Positions 26,601 to 38,902 of a DNA stretch of 64,000 nt are shown in pieces. Numbering within the stretch: the stretch's first letter is position 1; the number at the start of each line of letters is the position of its first letter. This stretch comes from Chrysomallon squamiferum. Taxonomy: Eukaryota > Mollusca > Gastropoda > Neomphalida > Peltospiridae. A program made the position numbers and the translations under genes. The notes beneath the pieces were generated by a model. That model did not search any database. It was not told the origin of the DNA and was given only the letters and a program-made list of their open reading frames with translations. Where the stretch lies: NCBI GenBank assembly GCA_012295275.1, contig CM022666.1, positions 3,637,616-3,701,615 of the forward strand. The letters run 5' to 3'.

Positions 26601-27329
26601 TTTTTAAATAAATAAATGTCAATTCTATAATCAAAATTTATTTACAGATAAATAATTTTGTTGAGAAACTCACTTATTAATAATAAAGTTTTGTTATATT
26701 ATGTTTTATATATATATATAAACTTTATAATATGTCATAATTTATTATTATTAATAATTGAGTTTCTGAACAAAATTATTTATCATGAAATTAATTTTAA
26801 TTATAGAAATGACATTTTTTTAAAATAAACAAATGTCTTATTCAAAAATATATTACTGTTGTTATAGGTGTGAATGATGCTTTTTATGCTAGTATATGTT
26901 ATTTTGATGTTTTATTTATTTTTAGGGCAGAGTAATCAATACTCCACTTGTGTACATCATTGTTATGATTACTGGAAAAATAAACAAATCAGAAATTGGG
27001 CATGGCTGGGTTGTCATTTCATAAGCGTATTTTAATAGTTAAACTTAGTTTTTAAGATTACTTTAACATCTAAATGCATGTCAAATAAAAATATTAAACA
27101 AATATACTAGTAAATTAACACAAATTTCAAAATAACAGACTTATTATTAAACCTAATACATCAAGTCCTACTGTATGTCATGATTTTACATTTTCTGAAG
27201 ATGCGTGTATTTTGTAGAGACAGAAAGCACTTTCAACACTAAGCAACTTAAACTCACAGGGAATGCACGGATTCGCATCTTCGTGTCCTTTCTTGCTTGA
27301 GTTCGGGGTAACATTCCATTATTCGACAT
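14557..27329 (-). CDS. CUL3: Cullin-3, scaffold of BTB-dependent ubiquitin ligases
   Basis: Binds BTB adaptors at its N-terminus and RBX1 at its C-terminus. Twenty coding exons: 27329-27258, 26432-26235, 26106-25993, 25620-25460, 25120-25006, 24526-24395, 23924-23877, 23261-23213, 22437-22289, 20959-20783, 19770-19600, 18951-18844, 18445-18321, 17731-17512, 16843-16726, 16372-16304, 15951-15876, 15477-15408, 15080-14974, 14581-14557. They sum to 2304 nt, 767 residues (human about 768), with every phase consistent. N-terminal [11 protein letters not shown] and [46 protein letters not shown] and the C-terminal winged-helix end VYTYVA all match the family. The neddylation lysine is K711 in VRIMKARKK. 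Intron 17 is AT-AC type. The exon-5 donor (GTCTGT) is weak. Head-to-head with PINK1. Confidence 0.97.
15478..15875 (-). other. CUL3: AT-AC (U12-type) intron of CUL3
   Basis: Reading the minus strand, exon 17 ends CATGA at 15876 and the intron opens ATATCCTTT, the exact U12 5' splice consensus. It closes with a branch-like TCTTTAAC followed about 11 nt later by GTAC, exon 18 starting at 15477. No GT donor exists near the conserved RKHE codons, and the AT-AC join restores [12 protein letters not shown] in frame. Confidence 0.9.
18182..18262. repeat. (AAAT)n run in CUL3 intron 13
   Basis: About thirteen AAAT units near 18215-18260. A looser AAT/AGT-rich imperfect repeat occupies intron 12 at about 18460-18715. 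Confidence 0.7.
19815..20065. repeat. Minisatellite in CUL3 intron 10
   Basis: About three diverged copies of a 65-80 bp unit, recognisable by the recurring string ACAGAATTAATCAATTC, each followed by an A-run and TAAATAATTAAATAAAATG. Confidence 0.7.
21365..22200. repeat. GC-richer segment in CUL3 intron 9, possible mobile-element relic
   Basis: This stretch differs in base composition from the flanking A/T runs and contains a direct repeat: about 40 bp at 21611-21650 recurs at 21836-21878, both with CTATATTRTGGCTAAAC. It has no coherent ORF and no recognised terminal repeats or target-site duplications. An old dispersed repeat is my inference. Confidence 0.4.
22736..22900. repeat. Tandem duplication in CUL3 intron 8
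   Basis: Two near-identical copies of about 80 bp; each carries a string of the form AGATTATAAATTAAAAGATA followed by AGT/AAT triplets. Confidence 0.8.
24590..24735. repeat. Triplicated 55-65 bp unit in CUL3 intron 5
   Basis: Three diverged copies marked by AATATTACTAGCAT (near 24601, 24655 and 24709), each followed by AGTAATGA-like sequence. Confidence 0.7.
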
Positions 27330-28721
27330 TTTGACGTTTTTTTCTGTTTGCGAGACAGCACTTGGTGAAATGTCACAGTAATTAATAATTAACAGAATCT
27401 GAAATGATATTTTACACAATCTATTTATATTTGAAAAGAAACTTCGTTTTCCAGAATATATGTGCTGCAAGAAACGACCCAAGTCATACTGAACAGCTGA
27501 ATTCTAAGTTCAATTTACATTATCGTCCGCCATTAAATCAAGCCAGTTTACTCATTTATGTGAATAAACGAGATATAATAATTAATTCTCCTATTTTGTG
27601 AGTCTTCCATTAAGAAAACCAGCTGTGAAATATTAATCACTCTTTCATTCTTACAAAATATAGCTAATCACTAATATTAATAACTAAGTCACAACTATTT
27701 TAATTACGAAAATATAGTTCACAAGAGAAGATGGCGGCGTAATTTCGATAACTAAACGTCACTTCCGAATAGAGTTCGTTTTAGATTTATCGAAGTTTTA
27801 TTTTTATCATCATGTAATTATTTAAAAATATTGTTGATGTCACTGAGGTTTTCCTATATCTATTTGTAATATGGTACCCACTAAATTTCTAGTAAAGACA
27901 TAAGGAAGTTCTCTGTCACTGCGTTTATGTACATCAGTGTCGTGTTGTTTAATGGAAATAAAAGCTATCAATGAATGAATGATAGTATCATACTACTACA
28001 ACTTCTACTACTGCTGCTGCTTCTACTACAGCTTCTACTATTACATCTATAACGTTTTTCTGTATTTTAAATAAAACATCTATTATATTATGAATGGTGA
28101 AGAAAACAAGTTTGATATATATCTCGATTTAAATAAATAATTAATATGTAATGATATATAACAAATTTAGATAAAGAAATTAATATACGTCACCTTCAGT
28201 TTATTTTGAAACCCATATAATAATTGAATTTGCTTATCATTATATATATAAATGGAAGTTTGAATTTACAATTTTTATGATAAATCATAATAATTGTTAG
28301 CATCAGTAAATTATTTATTTGCAGTCGAAGGAATAACTTCTGTAATGAAAACCTATGCAGTCTGGAAGCCAGAATTAACATTTTAATGCAGTTTATAAAT
28401 TTTTTATTTGCACCGATAGGGGTAACGTCTGGAATAATAAAAAGGTAAAGTAAAAATTAAATCGGCAGAATTCGGAATATCTCGTAGAAGTACGTCAGCG
28501 CGATCTAACATAATTGACTGGTAATAGATACAGTTTTAGTTTCAATTGAATCACATCTATTTGATTGTGGATTATTTACGTAGAACTGGTTAATAAAAAC
28601 AAAACGCGAACTGCGCATTAAATTTGACAAGACGTTTCGTCAGCTGAACTTCCTCAAATGTTTATTCTCATCTGAAACACAGTTGCCAGCAAAGTTGCGT
28701 GCCACAAAGGTTACAAGCACC
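27330..28721. promoter_or_regulatory. CUL3/PINK1 head-to-head intergenic region
   Basis: About 1.4 kb between the two start codons, so both 5' UTRs and promoters must lie here. On the CUL3 side AAGATGGCGGC at 27728-27738 is a perfect YY1-type motif, and ACGTCACTTCCG at 27756-27767 reads on the minus strand as an ETS site joined to a CRE half-site. Nearer PINK1, TACGTCAG at about 28491-28498 is a CRE-like half-site. Transcription starts were not determined. Confidence 0.5.
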
Positions 28722-30692
28722 ATGGCCACCCACTTGTGGGCAGCGGCCACTAAAGGTGCTGAAGTGACATTCATTAGCAAGTACGCTAGCCATGCTACAA
28801 AACAATTTCGTAATGCTTTCCAAAACTTGTTTCAAAAGTCTGGAAAGCAGCTCTTGGCTAGCAAAACTGAAACGATATGTCAGATTAATCGTGTACAAAG
28901 ATCAAAACAAGTTGATGTTGTATCGCTTAGCCATGACATATTTACGAAATTTTTCCCTCAGACGTCAGTGCAGACTTCAGCTTCAAACTGGAGACTTTCT
29001 GCAGCTAAGAAATTGCTTAGCTCAGGTTTTGGGAAAACGAAAAATGTGTCGGTTTTTGCATTCGTTGGCCTTTGCTATGGTTTTCACGCGGAGTCACGTC
29101 TGACAATAAACCATGAATTCGTTTGCACAGAAATTCGGGTTTGAATGTTTTCCTTTTGATTCTGATATATTTTGTCATTTTAATATCAAAATAAATAAAT
29201 AAAAGCGAAGAGATAGATATTACATTGATGTTATCCTTTTAATGTCTTTTTGGTAAAACAAAATAATAATAATAAATAAAAAATCGGAATTATTTAAGCC
29301 AGTTTTAAGAATATATTTCAAAATAATAATAATTTTTAAATTATCAAATGAAAATGTTAGTAGAACATTAGCTTCATTTTTTACTCTTTTTTTTATTTTT
29401 TAAACTATAGAAAAAACTCTGTATAAAAGAAATATTCTAATCGATGGAGTACAGCCTGCACTTATATCCATGGTATCTGATGAATTAAAATAAAGTGTGT
29501 CATAGATTTTGAATAACATGGTTTCTCTTCGTAATTTATATTATTAATCTAATTTTAATGTTGGAAATTTCTCAGAAAAGTAATTAATATTGTGCATTTA
29601 TATAACTGATTATATAAGTGTACTATATATAGTTATATACTTTTCAGAACCTTTTTGATGACATCCACTTCACAGACAATTCAAAGACACACGTTGGAAC
29701 AGATGTGAAAGTTCAAAATTTTCAGTTTGGCAACTTCATTGCAAAAGGAAGTTGTTCAGCTGTTTATGAGGCCAAACTTGTTACTGATGTATCATCAGAT
29801 AATACTTCTGGTATGATTTCTTTTTAATCTGATTTATTTGAAGAATGATTAAAACCCTGATACTGTATTTATGTAAATAATGAAATATATCATCATATGT
29901 AAAGTGATTCATACTGATTCAAGAAAACAAAAAACAACAACATTGGAGCAGTGCTTAGCACACAAAGAAGCATTCTACAACTGTTCAGAAGTATTTTCAC
30001 ATTATTTTCTGTTTATATTTACTCATTTCTTTTCTTTACATATCTGTATTTGTCTGTCTGCAGAAACACACATTGTCCATCTATTAAGCTAAACATATTT
30101 CAAGCTAAATTTACTGTATGGTATTTTCTTTCATTTAAAAACTTAAAGAATATTTTTCTGGATTATATTTTCAGAAGGACTTTTATCAGAGGTTGGTGAC
30201 AGCATGGACAGTCTCACTGACTCCCTAACAAGAGAATTTCCAGAAACTTCTCTTCACTCTGTAGAAAGAGTTACACAACTTGAAGATAGTTTGTCGTCTG
30301 AAAGTGATGATGCTGATGTTTTTGTTGCAGTCAATGAATCAGAAGTTTCGTCTGAAGATGATGATATCAGTGTTGTTGGTGATGAAAGTGAATACGAAAC
30401 AGTGTCTCCAAATGCATCATCATTGAACAGCAATCTTGGTATCATGTTAGCTGAATCAGTAATTGATAAGTTTCTAACTGATCATGAAGAAGATCACCAA
30501 AGAAACAACACAGGTAACTAGATGTTTAAATCATATCATGTTTTCAACACAAATGTATAAAAAATAAAAAATTATATTTTTGGTTACTCACTCCAAACAT
30601 TTTAAAATACGTTTTCAACACAGTGAATGTGAAAAAATACTTTGTTACAATTGTTCTTCTTGTTGTTACCATTATTATTATTGCTGTTGTTA

Positions 30693-30723
<31 letters not shown>

Positions 30724-32658
30724 GAGTCTTAAGAGTATGAATTTTTTTTTATCAAAGTATACAGTAATTTCTGATAACTAATGACATTAACCTATCATTA
30801 AAAATAAAGGTATTTACAATACTTTTATTTTATTTAGTTATTTTTAAGTGATTGTTTACTATAAATTAATAACAGTATGTAAAAAGTCTTTAAAAAAGAG
30901 ATATTTTACAGTATTTAGCAAGTAAAAAAAAAATAGCAAAAAATATATTGTAGGAATGCAGTTTTCAGAAGAGGTACAAGATGGAAGTCTGAATTCCAGG
31001 AACGATTTTGATTTGGCTGTAAAAATGATGTTCAACTATTATGCTGAATCCAGTGCAGAGGCTGTTACCATGGCAATGGAAAAGGAAATGGTACCAATGA
31101 AACTGACTCCTCCTGCCCCATCTTTGTTCGACAGATGGAAATTCAGGTGACAAAAATGGCCTAGCGCTATTCATTTCGGAATTTTGAAATTTTGATGAAA
31201 AGTAACAAAGTTGATTGATATGTGGAAATTTAATTCAATAATTATAATCATTTATATAGATCTTTCTGTGACAGCTGCCCTTTGATAACTGATCAAAGCT
31301 TGTTAATAACAATTTATATGCGTGTATGCAGTTTGAGTAAATTTCGCTATTTATTTTGTTTATCCCCAGGATGAAAAAGAAAACTTCAAGCATACCACCA
31401 CACCCAAATATTGTTGATATGAGGGGAGTGTTTGTCGACCAGGTTGCTGATTTCCCAGACAAGTTTACACACTACCCAGCAGCACTTCCCCAAAGATTAA
31501 ATCCAAATGGGTTGGGACGCAACATGACTATGTTTCTTGTAATGAAGCGGTGAGTTCATTTTAATGTATTTTTATTTGCATTTATAAATTAATTTCAACA
31601 ACTAATTTAAATTTATTTACATTTCTAAATTAATGTCAACAAATAATTTATTTTTATTTGCATTTATAAATTACTGAAATCATAAACACTTTCACTTTTT
31701 GTCCCACCCCCTCTCTCTCTCTCTCTCTTCTTCTTCTCTCTTTCTCTCACTCTCCCCTGTTACGCTCATTTTTATTTTCACATACTCTCTCTATCCACCT
31801 TCCGAGAAATAATTTATCTGTGCATACAAAGAAAACTTAATAATGGCACTAACTAATTAGGTACGGTAATGACTTGTGCAACTGGCCTAAACACATACTG
31901 TTTACTTCCAAATGGTTAATTTATTTATAAAACTGATGGCAAATCTTTACCAATAATAAAGTATTACATTAAAAATAACAAAGTCATCTGGATAACTTTG
32001 ACTATAATATTTTCCTTGTTACCATGACACCATTTTACATGAAGTATTACTAAAGATACTCAGTCACAAATTTTTGAACATAGCCTACATAGAATAAGGT
32101 TACAATAAAAAAAGAGACAGTGTCTTTGTTAAGCTGTCTTTTGAAATATTTACGGTGTGTATATAAAACAAAATTTCAGGTATACGACAACTCTTAGAGA
32201 ATATTTGAAATCTGAGGCGCTTGATGTTTTTACACGTTGTCTTCTCATCAGTCAGATACTCGAAGGGGTAACCTTCTTGAGAAATTCAGGAGTTGCACAT
32301 CGCGATTTAAAAAGTGACAACATTTTGGTGGATATAACAGATCAGAGTGAGAATTTTCTGTGTATTGTTTCTTGTTGTTTGTTTTTTTTGTCTTTATACG
32401 ATTAACGTATTTGGGCTAATATACATTTTTATTCAAGTCCTGTTGTTGTTATTGTTGTTAATTTACTATTATTAATATTATTGTATTGTATTTCATTATA
32501 TTACATTATATTGCATTACATTATTATTGTTGTTGTTCATGTTAGTAGTATCAGTGTAAGTATTATTACCGTTGTTACATGGCTATTAATGTATTTCAAC
32601 ATTAAAATTTAAAATATTTCTATTTTTATGTTCATATCACTCTAATATATACTGTGTG

Positions 32659-32692
<34 letters not shown>

Positions 32693-34540
32693 AAAATACA
32701 ATTGACTTATCTCAGATAAATGATACTCAACAACTATCAATACTAAATTATGTCTGTATTATTAAATATTTATATATTCATTCATTTATACATATGTTTT
32801 GGGGTGGGTTTTTTTCAGATGATCCTCTGTTGGTTATCACTGACTTTGGCTGCTGTCTCTATGACAACCAGAGTCTTGAAGTTCCTTACAACACCATTGA
32901 AATACCAAAAGGTGGAAATAGTGCTCTTTTGGCACCAGAGGTAAATGAAACAAATATTGTGGTGTGGTGTGATGCTTTTGCAGTTGTGGAGCTGAATTGT
33001 ATTAAACTGTACTAAACTATTCGGTACTATATGAAAAGTTTAATTCCAAAATGTGATAAATGCCAAAATCAGAATTTAAGAAAACCCAAATGTTCAGCTT
33101 TTGATGGCTGTTCAGTGACCCATAATCATGTTCCCAAATATTCTATATCCACTGCTGATCTATGCAGTTGACTTCAGACCTTTGTTCCATAATGCGATAA
33201 ACCCTAAAGCAGAAATAGCCACATTTCTCAAAACAAAGAAAATGGATCTATAGCATTTTGGAACCAAACTCTTCATATTATACTATACTGTAATAATACA
33301 GCCATACCATACCATTTATTTACTTCTCTTTGTTTAAATTTATTTTCATTTCTATTTTTTATTATTAGCAATTTTTTTTTTTTTTTTTTTTTTTTTTACG
33401 GAATGTTCCTTAAGCATGCACGTGTGCACAGACAGACACACACACACACAGACACACACACACACACACACTCTCTCTCTCTCTTTGTATCTGTGCTAAC
33501 TTGAATTTAAAAAATGCATTTATTTATAACAGATTGCTTGTACAAAACCCGGATGGCTGTCCACACTAGATTACAGAAAATCAGATTTATGGACAGTTGG
33601 AACTCTTGTTTATGAAATATTTGGTGAAGAAAATCCTTTCTACAAACTGGATACAGTCGGATATACAGAGAAAGATCTTCCAAATCTGCCTGGTAAACAT
33701 ATTAAATTGTTTTTAATCTTCTGAGTTGCAAAGGTGGAAGAATGAATGAAGCCAAAAAGGAAAAAGAATAATAATAAAGAAAAAATATTTATTTAGCAAC
33801 TGTTCAGATGATACATTTTAAAATTAAAATTCTTAGTAATAAAACTATAATAATAGTCTGAAAAAGATGAAGTACTGTTCTTATAAATGAACAATGAAAT
33901 GATTAATGTCTCTCTATCTATCACTCACTCACACATATACACTGTAAACCTAACATAAATTTAATAACTGTTTTTTCATTGAAATAATATTTTCAGATAA
34001 TTGTCCAGGGATAGTGAGAAAATTAGTTTCCTGCTTACTTCAGAGAGAGCCACATAAGGTATGATTTTTCATCTTTTAAAATATTTTTTATAAATTTCAT
34101 TATTTCTTTATGATTATTAAATTATACAAAATGCAACTAGTATTTCTGCTATAAGTTCACTTTGTAAAAAAAATACTTTTACTTTTCTCAGATATATAAC
34201 AATTTAATGTGTTTCTTTAAGTTTTCATAGATATATATATAAGATAACTTTTTTAACCCATTATCACCTTTTTATGTTACTATAGAGACTGGAACCAGCT
34301 ATAGCAGCCAATGTGATGCAGTTACTTTTGTGGGGGCCTTCTCATTGGTCAGTTGTCAAACCATCCAGGAAGGAGGTTTTTGATTGGCTGCTGTCCTTCT
34401 GTCGTCAGGTCACATGTGAAGATATCTGTACACAAATGACCAATTCTGAAGCCAGCGTGGAACACATTCTTAGACAAACGTTTCTTTCGAGAGTTCGTTT
34501 TTCAGAATTAGTTGAAGCTGTGAACTTTCTACGTGCTTAG
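28722..34540 (+). CDS. PINK1: PINK1, mitochondrial Ser/Thr kinase
   Basis: Mitophagy kinase that phosphorylates ubiquitin and Parkin. Ten coding exons: 28722-29138, 29648-29810, 30175-30513, 30954-31146, 31370-31549, 32180-32346, 32819-32940, 33533-33692, 33997-34058, 34286-34540; 2058 nt, 685 residues (human 581). The basic N-terminus suits a mitochondrial presequence; a hydrophobic segment (about 109-123, VSVFAFVGLCYGF) aligns with the PARL-cleaved membrane segment. Kinase motifs: IAKGSCSAVYEA loop, AVKMM (K about 330), HRDLKSDN (D about 473), DFGCCL (D about 495), APE. The C-terminal extension starts AANVMQLLLWGPSHW. Exon 3 adds 112 codons, very acidic and Ser-rich, in the first N-lobe insert. 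The start is the ATG in ACCATGG; the frame runs upstream without another ATG. The exon-1 donor (GTTTGA) is weak. Confidence 0.96.
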
Positions 34541-36528
34541 ATAGTCCAACATACAGATTATTTAGTGATAAACAGTCGGTTACTAATAATGGATAAATGG
34601 GACAGATGTTTTCATAAAATTATTTTTACTTTTCTTATGACTATTTAATAATCAGGAGTATATTTAATTAAAAGTAGTCTATCTAAAAATCTATTGTCAT
34701 TTTTTATTGTTACCATATTTTAATATCTCAATATTTTGTGTCTTTTTTTCCCCCAAAAACTTTGTTTTTAGTCTTGTTTGGTCATCTTTTTGCTGTAACA
34801 TAATGAAATATTTATATAATTTGTAACTGATGAGTCATTAATTAATAATTTGACTATGCAAATATTTTGTTTTGGGATGATTTTCTCAGAACTTATAAAT
34901 TCAGCTTTACTAGTTCTTCTTATTCATCAATAGAAATGCTTTATTTCTGGTGTTCTTTTGATTTATAAGTTAATTATGTATTAGTTCAGTATTTGAATTT
35001 TTAATAATGGTTTCTGTTATACATTTAGCTCAGTTTAAAGAATTTATTTAGTTTTATTTGTTATTTAAATTTGTTGAGTTTGTGAGATTTTGAATAAATC
35101 GTTAACACCTGTTATTTATTTATTTATTTGTTCTTTTTTTATTATTATTATTATTACTGCTTTATTTTTGTTTTTTTTAAATTATTTCTTTAATATTACT
35201 GCTTTATTTTTGTTTTTTTTAAATTATTTCTTTAATATTACTTTATAATGTTTAATCTTTTTAAGTATATCCTTTTATCACCTTATTTGAAAGATAGTGT
35301 AGTAATCCTGTATTAAAAATGTGTATTTCTACAGTGACTTCTTACATGGGAATTATTTAAGAATAAATAATAATTTGTTTGGACAATAACAGTTTGGTAA
35401 ATACAATCACAGAACATATTCAGACAATAATGACTGTTTTGTAATAAAACATTTCAGAAAATGCCTAATATAAAAATGTGTATATACAGCATACACATAT
35501 ACATACATATATACATGTATGTATGTATGTGTATATTTATGTATGTATGTATGTGTGTATGTGTATGTATATGTATATGTATATCTGTGTATATTTATGT
35601 GTATATATGTAAAGGGCTCAAAATGTGTCTGAAATATATGATGGACAAAAAAACAATTGAGCCACTAAATATTCTTTTTGAAAAAAAATTCAGTGGCCCA
35701 ATTAAAAAATACTCATATTTTAGCTTTTAAGTGAAGGAAAATACGCTCTTGATCATAAACTTTTGAAGTAAGATTTAAAAATATGCTTCAGAGAGACACT
35801 TGTGCAAATATATCAATACATATATACTTATTTGTTAGGATAGTACAGCAGTAAAAACAGCATATTTCCTCAGACAATTTCTCTTCCTCTGACAAACACA
35901 TACATATTTTAAAATAAATAACAATTTATAACACAAGACAAAACATAAAATAGACATTTTTATTTATTTTCTGTTTGATTAGATTGTAATCAGTAAGGTA
36001 ACAGATTATTATACGTGGTTTTATTTTTTGTTCATAATCATCCCAGCTTCAATGTAATGTATAACAAAAATCCGTATGATGTGTGAATTAACTACAAAAG
36101 AAAAAGAAATATTTAAATCATCACTTGAAAAAGGAAAAAGTGTGGATAGATATTTGTAATAAAAAGAAGCATTGATCATATCTTGTGAAAAAAAAAAATA
36201 ATAATAAAAAAAAATTGATTGTTACATGTTAAACATGCTGATTTTTGTACATGGTCTGAAATAGGAAAAAGCTACTCCTGCTAAATATGGGTTACCCCTA
36301 AGAGTATTAATAACTTTCATATTATATTATTTTCAAATATATTCCTGACATACATTTTCAATTTATTTATTATTTTATTTATAAAAAGCCTATGTCATCC
36401 AGACTGGAGGTTTATAAAAAAAAAAAAAAAAAATCAAAAAAATTAATAAAATATATATATTGGCTTTATTTCAGTAAACTGATCAGTAAATAAAATTAAA
36501 ACATTCAAGCTATAATTAAAACAATAAT

Positions 36529-36563
<35 letters not shown>

Positions 36564-38902
36564 AAATACATAATCACACATAATCAAAATGATCATTCTA
36601 ATAGATACATTATTAAGTTAAACCAATATTTAACAACAACAAACATAATACTCAAGTGACTGTGTTAATTAGTGTGTGAATTTTTTCACTCAATTTTCTA
36701 TTAAAACAAAATGTAAAGTTATTAATAATAATTTAAAATGACTGGATAAATCTTTGCAATTAAATGAATACAGTAAAATAAATAAAATTAATAAATAAAA
36801 TGTATCGTATTTGTTTCAATTTTATTCTCAGCTTTCAAAAAATAAATATATAAAGACGGTACATTAATCTGTAATTTAATATAATGCTTATACTTTATAA
36901 TTATAAATTTACTGCAAGGTTAATTTTTATTTGGTTATAATTTTAATTTTTGTTCAAGTTACCATAGTATCTCCTTCACATAATAAAAACATGCAACAAT
37001 CACTACATTTTTATAATCTAGATTAAACAACAATTTGGTTTTGTCTGTAATACATAAAAAGGTAATTATTTTAAAACAATAAATAACAAAAAATATCACT
37101 TTATGCTATGCAGATATTAAGATATTGCTACTTTGTATTGTATACATACAAAACATTCATGTTAAAAAAAAAGTATCAATAGTTAGGACAACAGTAATAA
37201 TAAGAAGACAGCAATAAAAATGACATCTTTACACCATATACAAAAATGTATACAGTTTCCAACAGTAGGTTTAAATAAATAATTAATTTAAACAGGATCA
37301 AATGTTTTCTATCTTTGCAGAAATCCAGATATGGATAGATGTTAGATCTGAAGTATGAAACAAATATTCTACAAAAACGATAGTTTTATTGTGAAATAAA
37401 CTACAGAAACTGAATTAAGCATTTCTACTGATACCATTTCATGCTTCAGATCCAAAATAAGTGTATTTCAGGAATATTGCATACTAGTTTAATTAAGATA
37501 TTTTTAAATGTTTAATGTAAATCTCAAGTCAGGTTGTGACCTTTGTCCCATCATATAAACTTTTTACATTGCTATATATATAATTGATGATGAATTATAC
37601 AATGGCATTGTTAATATTTAAATATTAAACGTGTTACTGAATGTCAGATGTGATGAATATACAGATGAAAGGAAAGATAAAGAGAGAATAAATAAATTAA
37701 CAAGTGTATTCTGAATCCATGCAAACTTTTGTATTATTATTAGCTATGTAAGAATAAAATAAAATAAATAAAATAAAATAAAGTATTTGAAATGGCAATA
37801 AAACCAATACATTTTTTGCGCCATCAAAGAGTTTTTGCTTGATTTAAACATTATCTTTAAATATTTAAATTTAAGAATTTTATATTATATATTTAGTTAA
37901 CTCTGAAAAAGAAGTAGATAAATAAATGTCTACAAATATTTCACATTATACGGTTATGAATTTCAAAATAAAAATGTTATTTATAAAAACAGGGTAATAG
38001 TGGTTTCTATTTTTTGAATTTATTTAATTATTTTTTTAAAACCATTATGAGTGATAATTAAATCACAACAATAATAATAATAAATTAACTAATAAATTGG
38101 AAAATAATTTAACTGTTTTCAAAATAATAATGGTATATACAATACCAAGTGCAGCAATAACAAAATTTTACTGAATATATTTTCTGTGTAATAAATAATG
38201 TGGTTTACATTTTATTTTCAGTTTGAAATTATTTCAATACAAAAGGTGCAAAGAAATGATTTAAATACAGAAAAATAAAACATTTCTGCTATTATATTCA
38301 AACGTAAAAAATATAATTACAGAATATTACTTAATAAAAGAAAACTAAGCCATACAATATAATACAATGAGAAAAGAAATAATAATACTGCATATAAAAT
38401 AAAAACTTTAAAAATTGGCACTCTATTATTGTATAGACTAAAAATTTAGCACTAGACAGCAAAACTCAATCATAATTGGACAGATTTTTATTAATTTTTT
38501 AATCCACATAACAGTAAATTTTAGAACTTTTTTTTAATTGATTTCAAATCTAATTACAGTTTTGGATAGCATCATAGTATATTTTTTATTTTCGAATGAT
38601 AAAAATTAAAACATTAAAAATATAAAGATAGATAATAAAGAATTAAAAATGATTAAAACAAAATAATTTTATATTGATTTTAAAGAAAAATAATTTTAAA
38701 ATAATTTAAAAAAAAAAAATAATTTTAAAATAATTTAAAAAAAATAAATAATTTTAGAATGATTTCAAAAAAATAATAAAATAAAATAAAAACGAAATGA
38801 AATTAACAGACATTTCTCATTTGATAAAGATGTTTTCCAAAAATAGGTACATTTACGTGTACGTATCTACAAGAGTTTTTGAACTGGTTATTTACACCAT
38901 TG
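34541..38902. other. Convergent intergenic region, 3' UTRs of PINK1 and PPM1L
   Basis: No coding exon was recognised. An AATAAA with a T-rich tail at about 35093-35098 is a candidate PINK1 poly(A) signal. Two roughly 52-bp tandem copies lie at 35154-35240, and TATG/TGTA repeats at about 35510-35610. The remainder is AT-rich filler, and the PPM1L 3' end must lie somewhere in it. Confidence 0.45.

Noticed and set aside
30254-30445. Minus-strand Ser-rich ORF
   Set aside because: Antisense shadow of the acidic PINK1 exon 3.
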